A stretch of DNA of 64,000 nt from assembly GCA_037576195.1 (NCBI GenBank), contig CM075103.1, forward strand, positions 33,068,723-33,132,722, read 5' to 3'. The stretch is from Phytoseiulus persimilis. Lineage: Eukaryota > Arthropoda > Arachnida > Mesostigmata > Phytoseiidae. The translations under genes and the position numbers were made by a program. The notes beneath the pieces are model-generated. The model made no database searches. It was given only the letters and a program-made list of their open reading frames with translations, and was not told the DNA's origin. Within the stretch, counting starts at the first letter, position 1. Each line of letters opens with the position of its first letter. Below, one piece after another: positions 25,574-37,196 of the stretch.

Positions 25574-26101
25574 TCAGGGGCTAAAAATATTTTTGTCCAC
25601 CTGGATCCCATTTGGCCACTTTGGTGCGTTGATGTCGTCGTGTTTTTCAGGAAGCCGGAACTTTCTCATATTCACTATTGTCCCCCTTAAGGGAGAGTAC
25701 CGTCCAACACCTCTGAATGAGTATCCTCCATCCTGCGTTGCTGAGTTAAAATCAATACCTGGATGAGAAAGAACTATCAAATCAGGAATGGACGGGTTTC
25801 TATCGCAAGCTGTCTGGTGAGGAATGAAGAAGCTGTTCATCTGGGTTTGTTCGGTCTGTCTCTCTTTTTCCTCTGAAATAACATGATGAGGAGTCAGAGC
25901 CCTTGTAGTTAGTGGGGCTTGTTTAATTGAGGAAAATCCTCCCCGCATCTTTTTGATGCGGAAGTGTCGTTGCTCACTTTCTGGTTCACGGGCACTCGAT
26001 TCGTTCTCGATTACACCGTTACGGAAATTCATCAACTTCCCATTCGAGGGGAGCGTTTTGATAGTGCTCGAGAGTTCAACGAAGCCCCCATCGAGTCCCA
26101 T
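25574..26101 (-). CDS. Unassigned 175-codon open frame between copies C and D
   Basis: An uninterrupted ATG-to-TGA frame lies between the broken end of C and the 3' flank of D. The product is hydrophilic, with no signal peptide, membrane helix or familiar motif; it begins MGLDGGFVELSS and ends VDKNIFSP. An in-frame stop precedes the ATG and no TATA box is visible. At 175 codons it is longer than most chance frames nearby, and its sequence is not part of the FN3 repeat unit. It may be a captured gene fragment, an exon of an unseen gene, or chance. Confidence 0.3.
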   Translation of the reverse strand: MGLDGGFVELSSTIKTLPSNGKLMNFRNGVIENESSAREPESEQRHFRIKKMRGGFSSIKQAPLTTRALTPHHVISEEKERQTEQTQMNSFFIPHQTACDRNPSIPDLIVLSHPGIDFNSATQDGGYSFRGVGRYSPLRGTIVNMRKFRLPEKHDDINAPKWPNGIQVDKNIFSP

Positions 26102-26164
26102 TTGGGGTCGTCAGTCAGGCTGACCGAATCGTTGATGACTCCATCTTCATAGGGTTGTTCGCCA

Positions 26165-26650
26165 CAACAGAGATGAAATTAGATACATAGCTGACTCCAT
26201 GGATGATCCCTCACGCCTGCCCGACGCAGCATCGAGGTTGGGATTCGGAACGCGGACTACGCCGTGTCTGTGCCTCTCGTTGTTTGAGACAGATTGCTTG
26301 CGTCAGTGCAAGAAGCGCAAAAATATTTCGGGCTCCAAACTGCTGCCCAAGAGACGCTCTCATACTCATCGTGCAAAACGTCGCACTTCGAAACTTTCCG
26401 GAATAACCGCTCTGCTTGCAACTGTAAGATCTGGGGTTTTGTGCTCTGTGTTGGAATACGTTGAGCGATTCAAAACGCTTCATGGTGCAGAACTCGCTCT
26501 GGGTTTTATTCACGAGATCCCCGGACGCCCCGGAAAAAATCCATGTCCCGTGGGTAGAATCGGAACCGACGCCGAGACCGACGTAAGTCGAAAGCGACTC
26601 CGAGATGCTGTATATGAGTGACCAGGAAAGCCTCCGTCGGAATCCGATCA
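26165..26650. repeat. Duplicated 3' flank, copy D
   Basis: Matches 20865-21355 downstream of copy C (see that entry). It ends at the equivalent of the C stop codon. Confidence 0.75.
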
Positions 26651-29600
26651 TCATGAGTTGCAGAGGAACACTTAACCAAACTTCCGGGTAGCCGACGAAC
26701 GCGAGCGCTGCCGAAGCCGCAACACCGATTGAGACCGAGGTTGCCACAACCGCAGTCGACCCACTCCTTTCGACGACTGAAATTTCACAATACTCAGAAT
26801 CATATCAGATATGGGCTACCCCAGATGGGAAGTTTGAATCTTCTTCGATCTGTACATTTAATAATATGGAGATGGCGAGTACCTTTGGTGGTCACTTCCA
26901 ACTCTCCTACGGATGAGTAGAGTTTCTCGCTTCCAGAGTCAATGTTGTAGGCTCTGACATTGAAGACGACGCAGTGGTTTCCCTCTAGGTTGTCGATTGC
27001 TGCTGATCTGTCGTCGACGGGAAATCGAGCTCCAATCCGACGGACTGAGACCATCCGTTCTCTCATGACGCCAGTTCGTACCCATCGGATCAGTCCGTTC
27101 GGGTTTGCCGGTTTGGGACCAGCGCAACAAAATCTGCGAACTTTTCAGGTCGAGCCAGCTGTACATCAGGGGGGCTCGGATCTACAAGAGAGAGGACCTC
27201 CGTGTCCGCTAAGTTTCCCTCAAGCCTTCTCTCAAGAATCGTAAATATGGGACGGAGCACACCCTCATTCACGCTTCCTTCATTATCAGGAGCTCTCCTC
27301 TTGTGGTCAAGGTTACGAGGAGGGTGGTGACAGTCTCGAGCCTACAACCTATCGCTGGATTCGACGGAAGTCTACTCCCAAACATCGAGTGTTTCCATGC
27401 CCTGTACTTTGGTCCTATTTATTTCAATGAGTGAATGGACGATATATTCATTTGGAGCATTGCGCTGGTGTCCGGACAGGGAATTCGGCGAAACTCGTGG
27501 GCCGTCGAACTCTCTGTCGCTGTTTTCACTCCTTGCGGCCTTAGCCTGCACGCTATGGGCAACCGCTACGCGAATCAGTGGGCAAGAATACTCACATCCG
27601 ACCTCAGTCGTTCCCCTTGTAGGCGGGCCGGCTCTCCACACTTGACAAGTAGTATCGATGCAACTTGAAATTCGGAACACATATTCGGTGAAAGGAGTCA
27701 CAAAGGGTCCGAGAGTTCCAACTTTGAATCCGTCCTCAGCAGAACAGTCGGGTCCTGGGTTTGAGCGGCACTGGCAGCGATCTTGAAGCATTTGGTGTCG
27801 ACTCCTTGTCAGCTCCGGTATTCCATTGGATGGTTTTCCGGCCTTGCACTAGGATCGTTCTGACTTCGAGAGGAGGACGCGGAAACTGTAAACGACGAAT
27901 CTAGAAATAACTCAAACATAATGTTACTGGGTTTCCGTCCTCTACTAACTATCGTAAAACATCGGTCCGCGTACGTGTCCATTGGTGACGACGCATCCCA
28001 GCACCCGAGTTGTCTATACCTATCCTCCCTCAGAGTTCTCTCATGCAACACCCATTGTCGCTACCAAGACTCAGCTAAGGATCCGCTCCACGAAACAGAG
28101 ATGCGAATCACCGACATGGCTCTTTTTGATGTAGGATACGTTTCATCAGACAGCATTCTGAGTCTTGAGAACGGAAGTTTGCTCTCCGGATATGGCTCAC
28201 GTTCAAGCTCTGACGAGTGTTTTCAGCGATTTCAGGATTCGACGAAATGTTTTTAACTTCGCTTAGGTCAGAGTCGATTCTCGTTGTAGGTGAAAAGCAG
28301 TCAGTGTCGAATAAAAAGAAATTCAGCTCAGATCACCTGAGGGAATTCTCGCATGTCAGCTCATGTTCAGCCGTCGCTAGGCTGGAAGTTACCAGCTACG
28401 ATTCATGGCTCCCGAAAACCGTCGTTACCTAAGGTTCTTGGCGAGCGACCTGCGCCCGGGTATCTCATAGCGGGGGAGCTCTGATTCGAAAGTTGCGACT
28501 CCATTTCTCGTGGTCTCCCTGGAATCTCTCAATTCCGTCTCCCGCAAGAAAAGATCACGGACAAGCTATTCACGTGGCAAGCTACACAGTCTGAGGCTTC
28601 ATTCTGGTCGCAGGACACTTCGTGGAGACGCGGTTACAAACCGTGCTGGGAGGCTACATACTCCTCAACCTAAACCTCCCTTCAGGTCGTATCCGCAGCT
28701 CAGCAAATGCTCAGCCGTGGCTCGGTTGTAAGAACCTTCGGAAGCCAGCTGGTTGGAAGCCGGTACCTATGAAGCCTAAGTTTCATGTTGGTCATTTTAG
28801 TTCTCCGTGAACACGGACGTCACGAATTGTCACCGCGGATACATCACTACCAAACTTCTGTTTTAGAGAACGCAGTTCTTGAGCAGAACAGAGAGAACAA
28901 CCTCAAAACACCGCCTCTAAAACCTGAGCTCCGTTTAGGTTGGACGATGGTTGGGATGACACGGGTTACGAAGGGTCCGAACGAAATGGTTCCCACCACA
29001 TATTCGAAAACCGGAATAATGCTTGCGGCGTATCCCATGTCCAAGAGGTCACGGTAGTAGATGCTGACGGACGCCGATTTCTTGGTTCCGGGACGTCTCG
29101 AAACGGATAGATAATCCTCATCAGAAGACTCGTACTCACACTGTCCCGAGGGTCTCGATCGACTCAATCTGATCTTCGCCGTATTTGAGTACGGTGCGAT
29201 TGAATTTGTCGTAGTTGAAAGCCCTCACCGCAACATCATACCTGAAATACGGAGCATGAGTTCGATGTTCAAGCAAATCTTCCCGAATGAGAGGTCACTG
29301 TTATACCTCCGGAATACTCACTTCGTGTATTCGCTGTCTGCTTTGAAAACTAGAGAAGTCTCTGTGGGCGCTTTCTTGAAAGTTCGGATCGGGTTCTGAT
29401 CACCACTCTTCGTGATGGTGACGAAGTACCCATCGATGGGACCGTTTGGATTCAGCGGTTTGACCCAAAATTACGTTGATGCTGGTTTGCGTTGATTACT
29501 TCCAATCCCACGTAGCGCACACGGCCGGGGCTGGAAATCGTCGAGAAACGTTCCACAGTATGTTTTCGAGAATTCCCTCCCGTATCTTGCGCAGTGGATT

Positions 29601-32600
29601 CCCTGGAGATCTGGTATGTCAAAGAAAACTCACGGCCGGTGTTGGTTACGAATGAGAAGGAGAATGGCTTGCTTGCACAGATCGTTCACCGCACACTCGG
29701 ACCGCGTAGGAGACCGTTGTATCGAATCTCTCTTCATCAACGACGAATTCATCTGTCTCATAGGGTCGACGAATACCATATTGCGAGAAGCTTGATAGAC
29801 GAATTTTTTTACAACCGTCAACTTGAGGAGGTTTGACCTTCAACCGGTACTTCGCGTCGGCAACGAAAAACTGCGTCAGCTCCGAGAGGCGGCGCTAAAA
29901 TTGAGTATTCACTCAGAACTCCAGCTTCGATCCAGCCGAAACTGAAATATCTTGTTGATCAGCCGTTGGAGTGAGATTTAACTAACGCAGGATCTGTAAA
30001 TTGGTGCTCTGATGGACGGCGAGACTGTAAGTTGGATGACCTGGTCCGAGACGGAATGTACGAACCGAAACCGCACATTTTCGGGATGGGTCGGAGGGCG
30101 TTTCTTCAGTTTTGAATTCCATACTTGTTGCTTGGGTTGTACTGGAACGAAGACGGTTGGATCTCAAAAGTATCGAACGTTGCTCCGATAAGTTGGGATG
30201 AGCACGAACTCGATGAATTCTGAATTCAGACACTTCGAGCTTACAATTCTCTGAGTTTTTCACATCTTGTCGTAACTCTGAAGCCCAATCGGCCTTTGTC
30301 GTAAGGCGGGGCTTTCCAATTCACTGTGATCGTCCTCGTGAAATCAACTTGAGAGACAGCGAGGTCCGTCACCCCCGGAGGAACTTCATGTGAAGGAAGA
30401 AGCTTTGCAAGAACGATCCCTTCAAATTCATTCAAACTTAGATCAGCTCCAAAATATTGCGCTGGTTGGTCTCACCATGATCCAAGGTTTGGAACGTCCC
30501 GTTCGTTGGAGGTCCCGTAAGCTCCTTGGTTCCGTTAACTGAGTACGGGACCACTGACACGTCGTATTCGGTTGACGCTTCCAGGCCTGAGATCGTGCAA
30601 CTGGGCGACACAGATTTCAGTTCTTTCCAGGAGTCTCCGAAGAAGATGCGATAACTGACTTTATAGCCCTTGGTGTAAGGAGGGCCGGCGTTCCAGGATA
30701 TACTCAGGCTGTTTTCATCGAGCGAGTCTCCTTCGAGCCCCAATACGGCGGGAGGACCTGATGTACGGGGCCGTTGATTGAAATCCATCATTCGCCGTGG
30801 GATCAACTTTTGTTGCACTTTTGAGCGGCGAAAAGAATCCCGTCGTCTCCAAAGAGCGGGGTACTCACGGCTTGCCGCTAAGACGTTCATGACCTCGGAG
30901 ATCCCGGACACAGTGATGTCGGGGACGAACATACAAGTTGTGTTCATTGTGATGCTGTATCGCTCAAAAGGCTCAACTTCGAGGATCAGCGTCGGGGTCA
31001 CTCATATTGGAAATTATAGTCCCGGTACACCCCTCGGTCACATCGCACTGATTCACCGTGACATGACACATTGGAGCTCCGGCTGGAAGCGTCACGTTCC
31101 AGTTGAGATACAAGAGATGTCCCAGAATATCTTTCACCGAAAAAACGGTGACGAGGGCGTCTGAAAGAACGAATCTTTTCCGCTCGAGTAGAAATTTTGG
31201 AGTTATGCTCTCCCGTTTTCCTCCTGCCCCGAGTCCTGAATCGTTGGATACTATCGAAAGAGCTTATGAAACCTTGTGGGAGCATTCGAAACTGCCTCCG
31301 CTCTGATGAAATTTCCGTGAGTTCCCCGTCGTACGCGAGCAACGCGCTGAATGTCAGATTATAAACACGATCTGGCTCGAGGTTAGTATCTATGACGGTG
31401 TAATTGTTACTGGAACTCCCGATGTCCAGGGTGATTTCATCATTCAGAACGATCCTGTACGAGAATTCTACGGATTTGTCAGCGTCGTGAGACCAGCGAA
31501 TCAAAGCTGCAGTTTTGTTTATTGACGTCGCTTCGAGTATTCGCGGCTTGGCGGGCAAAACTGGAATGCGAGAAGAGTCCTCTGAGAATGGAGAGACGGA
31601 ATTCGTTCGATGATTATTCGGATGTTCGATTGAGTACAACATGTCCGGAAGTGTAACGAACCTCCAGGCCCCGTGCGGATAGTTTGAGAAACTTCTTCCG
31701 ACTCGACTATATCCTCGACGTCGTCGTAAAGGGCTCTGACCTCGACGGTTAAATGTGCATAGTAGGAGAAGTTTCCAATCTTGATCTTCGTTTCGTTGAA
31801 TTCCAATCCGCCAACGACTCTGGCCTTGAACCTATCAAAGACGTCGATCCTCACGCCTCTGAATTCAGTTCCACTGGGAGCCTCGGGCTGCAAGTTTTAG
31901 TCGATATCTCAAGGACTTGATCCTCCGTTGTATTTCTCAATTGCGCACGATTCTCGTGCAATCAACGTCGGGCTCACGCCACTGTTTCATGTTGGTTGCC
32001 GTTCCTAACCTTTTTGTAGGTCAGCTCCAAAACCACGTGTCTGCCGTTCCCATGAGGCCAAACCTCCAAACCTTGGATGGGCGGAAACTCCCTGACTGGA
32101 AGGAAAGTTCGCACCCTTATGCTCAGAGCTTTCCACTGATTGCGATCTTTACATCGAATCCCTCTATCTCGACCCCTGCGAATCGGCCCAGGCCTGTGGA
32201 CAGACTTGGATCGAGTCGTGTAGGGTGGCGTCAGAGTGATCCGCCTCGATTGTCACTCAACGTAGCATTCCGCACAGCTCAACGCACACAGGAGCAGATC
32301 GAGTATCGGCTCGCTCATAGAGAGAAACACCCACGATTGGCACCCACTTTTCGGACTCACCTTCGGGTGGTTCCGTCATGAAATCGGTGCTGACGGGTTG
32401 GCTCCGATATGTTCGTCCTTCGAACCTCGTAAAGGCGGAGATGTTCGCGGTGTATTCGACGCCCGCTGAGAGCCGTCTGAATGTGTGCGTTTCCTTGGAT
32501 CGAATCGGGAAGACGATATCGTGTTAGATCCGCTCCGGATGGAATAATTCTGAGCTCCGAGTTGGTGCAGAGGGGCTAACCGATGGCCCTGGTCTTGTCT

Positions 32601-33386
32601 CGTGACGTTTTTTGGATTTCGCGTTTTTCTCACCCTGGAATCGCTCGTTCGATGGGTTTCTAAGCACTTGTTCGACGACTTTTGGCACACCGTGATTTCA
32701 ACGTATCTATCGACTTTCGGGACTCCATTTGGTGATCTTTGCCACGTAAATACTGCGTCTCTGTCCCCACCGATCGCCAGCACTTTCCGGAGAGGCATGA
32801 GCTCTGGAAACGGCCTCTCGTTTGTGAACCTTCTCTGCCTTGGAGAGGGCGGTCAAGAATTCGAGATCGAGCCTGAGAAAATACTTCGGAGTCCCGAACC
32901 AGATGAGAAGAAAAACATCATAGTTACCCCCCGCGCCAGTGAAGATAGAGCGGCGGCTCCAATCCGTCCATCCGGTGTTCGAGCGGTAGAATTGTATTCT
33001 CACAGTGTATGTATTGAAGAAAACAATGTCGAAAAGTTCGTCATGCTTGAAGTGCATGACTCTGCGACCAAAATACGTTTGTCTTCGAACGCATTTTTTC
33101 CGTGCTGAGCAGAGCTCTATCTGAAACGACCCTCTATCATCACGCTCAACCTCGTCCCATTCCAGAGCGATTGTGACTGCGGGACCTTTGGAGCTCAACG
33201 CGTAGCGGGTTCTCGATGGGAAAAAATTATCTGAAAATAGAAGATATTTGCCCGGTGTCGCCGTAAACTCCGAGAATGAACGCTTCGGCGACATTTCGGG
33301 TCTTTGGTTCCATGAAGAGATTGTTACCTTGGCACGCCGCGCAAATGAGCAGCGCGATGAAAGCGAGACAAATGCCCTGCATCATC
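26651..33386 (-). pseudogene. Array copy D: full-length FN3 membrane protein gene, frame-broken in exons 1, 8 and 12-17
   Basis: Exons, reading order: 33328-33386, 32928-33230, 32634-32803, 32361-32493, 32010-32095, 31662-31887, 31273-31560, 30869-31160, 30476-30757, 30245-30383, 29987-30141, 29634-29894, 29322-29530, 29140-29241, 27596-27885, 26883-27181, 26651-26776. Exons 2-7 and 9-11 keep the frame. Exon 1 has one T too many in TTTT near 33358-33363; with three T it would encode a good signal peptide (LAFIALLICAACQ). Exon 8 has one extra base near 30996. Exons 12-17 are all off by 1-3 bases from E or C. Exon 2 keeps WTDWSRRSIF at the end of module 1. The intron between exons 15 and 14 is enlarged to 1254 bp. 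Because the breaks cluster, D could be a functional gene with poor sequence rather than a pseudogene. Confidence 0.8.
28924..29070 (-). other. Hydrophobic open segment inside the enlarged intron of copy D
   Basis: On the minus strand a frame open across this stretch gives a membrane-protein-like sequence (YYRDLLDMGYAASIIPVF, then YVVGTISFGPFVTRVIPTIV) and ends at CAG followed by GTTTTA, which could be a splice donor (left border 28924). It resembles one helix pair of a transporter. It is absent from the matching introns of the other copies. It may be a captured exon fragment of an unrelated gene, or chance. Confidence 0.25.
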
Positions 33387-33444
33387 GCCTACTGAGATCA
33401 CGATCAATTGTGGAAGGTTGCAGGATCGCGGAGGTTTCATACTG

Positions 33445-33478
33445 TTGACTCAAATCCTTTTAATCCCACCTGGATCAC
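33445..33478 (-). promoter_or_regulatory. Conserved array promoter block, copy D
   Basis: On the minus strand this begins GTGATCCAGGTGGGATTAAA and continues AGGATTTGAGTCAA, about 60-92 bp upstream of the D start. The TATA position downstream reads TATGAAA, a weakened form of the TATAAAG of copy E. TTGATCGTGATC follows before the ATG, as in B and E. Confidence 0.6.
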
Positions 33479-34764
33479 GGTCGAACCCTACTTGGCCGAG
33501 GAGTCTCAGTCGACCGCTGGATGTCCGAAATGCTGAGACTACTCTGGAAGCTTCGACAAACAAGGCTTTCCTTCTATTACGACCAATCTGGCCCTCCTCT
33601 GTCGAAGTTCGGTGAATCGTCGCATGTGAGATCTCAATCATAGCTCCATCGCGTCCTCGAAAGGCGCGAGTTGGAATCTCGAAATGCGGAGGCGGAGAAA
33701 GTTCATCAGTGCTCACTGGTGCTCCGCGCGTGCCTCGACTCAGTGATCTCAGCCCGATCTGAGCGTTATAACTCACCGGAGAGTGTTGCAGAGTAGAGTT
33801 CGGAAGAAGACGCCAGGTGGAAGACGGGGAAGATGTTTTGTGTGCAGTGGCAATCAGTTAAAGTCTATGGCCTCCATCTCTTTGGAGAGTGACGCAGTGC
33901 GCTCGCGGCCTCGAATGTTCAGGAAGCTCCGGAAACTTGCTTTACTCAGGAAGCGCCGAGGACGAACCGTGTAGTCCGAGGGGTCGTATAGCGAGGGAAA
34001 ACTGCGACCTCTGCAAAAGATGTTTGGTGAGTCTGGTGCTCACAGGCTCTGCATGCTTCAAGAATCCGACGAACAGACGCGAGTCAACGTCGCTGCTTTT
34101 TTTTCTCGAGAGTTCGTGATCTCAGCGGCGCGAGAACCTTTGCGGTGTTTGGAGTATCGAACTTGAGAGACTATCCAGTTGCTGGCAAGCATGTTGTAGA
34201 TATTCATTCCTGGAAACCATACAATGGACTACAAAGTGTGTGACAGGCTTAGGCGACGGCCGGACGTAAATTGACAAATGACCTGAAATGGCCGAAATCA
34301 GAATACGGGGAGTGCTCTCGTAGCATCATCAACTGAATCCCAAATGTGTTTAGTGAGCGAGTTCCAAGCCGAATGGTCGGCCGCTCTAGCTAACATAGGA
34401 TCCAGAGCTTTGGTAGCGGGTGTCAGGCACGCGTGAATCACACAGCTGGTAAGAAGAATCGATGACCGGGACAGGCTTCCTTACGGGAAGAAAACAAACT
34501 GTCGATTCTAAACTCGTCCGATAGAAGTCAATAAAGAGCTCGACAGAGATATCCCGATGAGGGACAAGAGAGCTGATTTCACACAGTTTGCGACATTTTT
34601 GCTTCATCCCGGAACGCATTATCGATCAAGATGCAAGGTTCGAGTCTCTCTATCTCTCTCAACTGGCGAATGAAGTCGTAAATCGTCCGCAAGGGGGCGG
34701 AACGGTGCATGGTATGTCAACGTCTCCAACCCGCGTCTCAAAGAGCTGGATCATCCAGCTTGAG
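33479..34764. other. Intergenic stretch upstream of copy D
   Basis: No gene recognised; open frames are 60-108 codons on both strands. No RNA gene seen. Confidence 0.4.
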
Positions 34765-34829
34765 GAAATTGACTGACTATATTCGCTATGTAATCACTGA
34801 TTACATAGCGAATATAGTCAGTCAATTTC
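34765..34829. repeat. Perfect 65-bp palindrome
   Basis: The left arm 34765-34796 and right arm 34798-34829 are exact reverse complements over 32 bases, separated by a single C at 34797. The left arm starts GAAATTGACTGACTATATTC. A perfect hairpin this long with a one-base loop may be a fold-back element, a recombination scar, or a fold-back artefact of sequencing or assembly. Confidence 0.95.
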
Positions 34830-37196
34830 TTTCACGAACTCTTGACATTACGGATAGATGGGGAAGGGGGGGGGGGGGGGAGAGCTCCCCTGATGGAGAA
34901 ACTCATATCAGTAACGGGAGAACTCGCTCCTTGCTGAGTCCCCGCCTTACAGCCCGTTGCGATTCCCGACGTCATATACCAGTGGTCACGACAGTAGGAA
35001 TCAGCTTTCCGTCTGAAATTGGTTCTAAACTCGGGTGTTGGAACTTCACCACGAACAGTGTCCGAAGAGACTCTCAAGATTCGGGGAACGGGCACAACGG
35101 ACGCCCATTTCTTGGGATATGTCGAGACCAGACTGTCTGCTGGAACTGATCACCTATTCCAACTTCGGTATGGATTGTCGAAGAAGGCAAACGAAGCAAT
35201 CCAAAAGCTCAATGCGAGAATCCCAACATCCTCTGGGAGGCTACGGCAGCTCGGCAACTCACGCATTGCAACGCAGTGATAGCAATGCCGACTAGACTTC
35301 AGACACTTGTGGAGAACAGGAAGAGGTGGGCAAATATTTTGGCGTCCCGGATTCTACAACAGCAGAGGGCACCATGGAGGGATAGCTCGGTTGAAGCTCT
35401 TCCGAGGCCTGGCAAACCATCTGGGAAATTAAGCCTCTCGAACCGACCTGGAATCACGGCCAACACGAATGATCGAAGCTTGTTCTCACAGTTATCGAGC
35501 TCACGAGCACCAAGCCTGAACTTTCGGAGAGGGCAACGGTTTCGGAGGCACGGTATGACTGGGAGAGCGTAAAGCTGACTACGGATACCTCGAGCGGATC
35601 GGGACTTGGAAAATTGAAAAAAAAAACAACTCCGAACCCGTTTGAAAGGGATTGAAGTCGACTCGGAGATGATCCATGGTGTTCATACTCACCCTCCGCG
35701 TATACCGGCAGTTCGAGGACAGTTCTATGCGCCCAACTGAACGCAGACGTGAGCGATTTCCACGAGAGGTAACCCTTGTGTAATCACGAGGATCTCATTC
35801 CTAGTACGATATCGTTCTGTGCGCTGCGCAAACATGGACTTCCGTTGCCAGTGAGGCAACTGTCGGGAACAGCGCAGAGCGATCGCTTGTCCAGGACCGA
35901 TCGAGGCTTATGTCCGACGATACGAGCGACAGACTCACAGGATCATCGATCGATGGCGACTGAGAAAGGTTCGGCGTATAGTCGGTCCTCCATTCAGCAA
36001 AAAAAATTAATCTCAAAAGAAAGAAAAGTATCTCTCCTTCTCGGAGGCGAGCACGAGGATGGCTTTGGAAATTGATGAGTGTGAATCCTGACTTCCTGGT
36101 TCTATTGGTCGAACGTCGGAGTCTCGGAACTTCGCGGCTCCAAAGCTCCATAGGTAGGTTTCCGAGCACTTCTCCATCGACAACGCTCCAGTCATTTCCA
36201 ACGAAGAACGAGCTTTGCTCATACTCAGAGTTCCGAGAGGACACTCTTTGCACGACTTCGCTCTGTTTCCTCTCGCGTGGAACGCGGCTCGAACTTTCTT
36301 CTTCAGGGCACCGGAGAGCCTGACCATGGAGCATGGTCAGAAGATCTCGCCACGCCTTGCCTCTCGAACTCTTCCAAATCGAGCGGCCCGCACTGACGAC
36401 CTCCTCTCGGTATGGCCATCGGAACCGGATGGTGCCAACAGAGGGTTTCACTCCGCACTAGAACTCAGAGTCGGAGTGAGACCATACCACGGATCGAGCC
36501 TTATGAAACATGCTCTCCTATGTGCTCGATTCCGTGGACATCGATTCCAGACAAAGATTACAAAAGTCGCACAACGACTCAGGAATCTTCTTTGAGGTCC
36601 AAACTGGTCACTCCAGTGATGGATGCAATCTCCACCGATTCCTTGGAGAACAGTCCGGACATAATGCCGACATACCTGCTGGTCGAAGCTTGTCAAGATT
36701 GATCCGCGTTTCCTTGCAGTCTGTCTTCGGAACATTTCTTTGCTCGACCCTGCTTGCTCATTTCCCAAACAGAATACTCTACTTCGGATACAATCGACAG
36801 GACAAGTCAAGTGGGAAATCGAATTCCAGAAGCCCGCGTGCAGAGGTGATCGACCGAGAATCAAGTTCTGGATGACCTCCGGAACGAGCGCGGTCCAAGT
36901 CCCAGTCGAGGAGGACCCTTCTCTCATACTTGGAGAGGCGGAAGAACGTAAAGCACCCCCGGTATTTTTGCTTGAAGCTTGCAGTGAGCGCGTAAGATCG
37001 ACTCAAGTGGTTTCGATCCTTTTTTTTTGTGATCGATTGCGGGATCTGTTGTCTTGATAGTGGAGATATGGCTTATCCTTTTTTTATGCCGGCAGTCTTG
37101 AGCGAGTTTTCGCAAACTTCAATAATCCTACCGGCAGAACAACGAGAGAGCGAGTTTTAAATATCGTGGAATCGTGCGTCAAAGAGCCTTCCATTT
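34830..37196. other. Intergenic stretch downstream of copy E
   Basis: A run of 15 G occupies 34866-34880. Overlapping open frames on both strands are fairly long (minus 35801-36451, 216 codons; minus 36448-36927, 159 codons; plus 35276-35572, 98 codons). They overlap each other heavily and show no domain I recognise; some could be remnants of mobile elements. The right end is the 3' flank of E, where no canonical AATAAA is seen near the stop; an A-rich CATAAAAAAAGG lies about 110 bp downstream. Confidence 0.4.

Noticed and set aside
35019-35572. Second LINE reverse-transcriptase remnant
   Set aside because: Some phrases looked RT-like (ANEAIQKLNARI, RKRWANILASRI), but no catalytic or palm motif could be aligned in any frame.
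35801-36451. 216-codon minus-strand open frame as a gene
   Set aside because: It overlaps other long frames on both strands, shows no domain, signal or splice context, and its composition (R, S, E rich) is typical of antisense or chance frames in this GC-balanced DNA.
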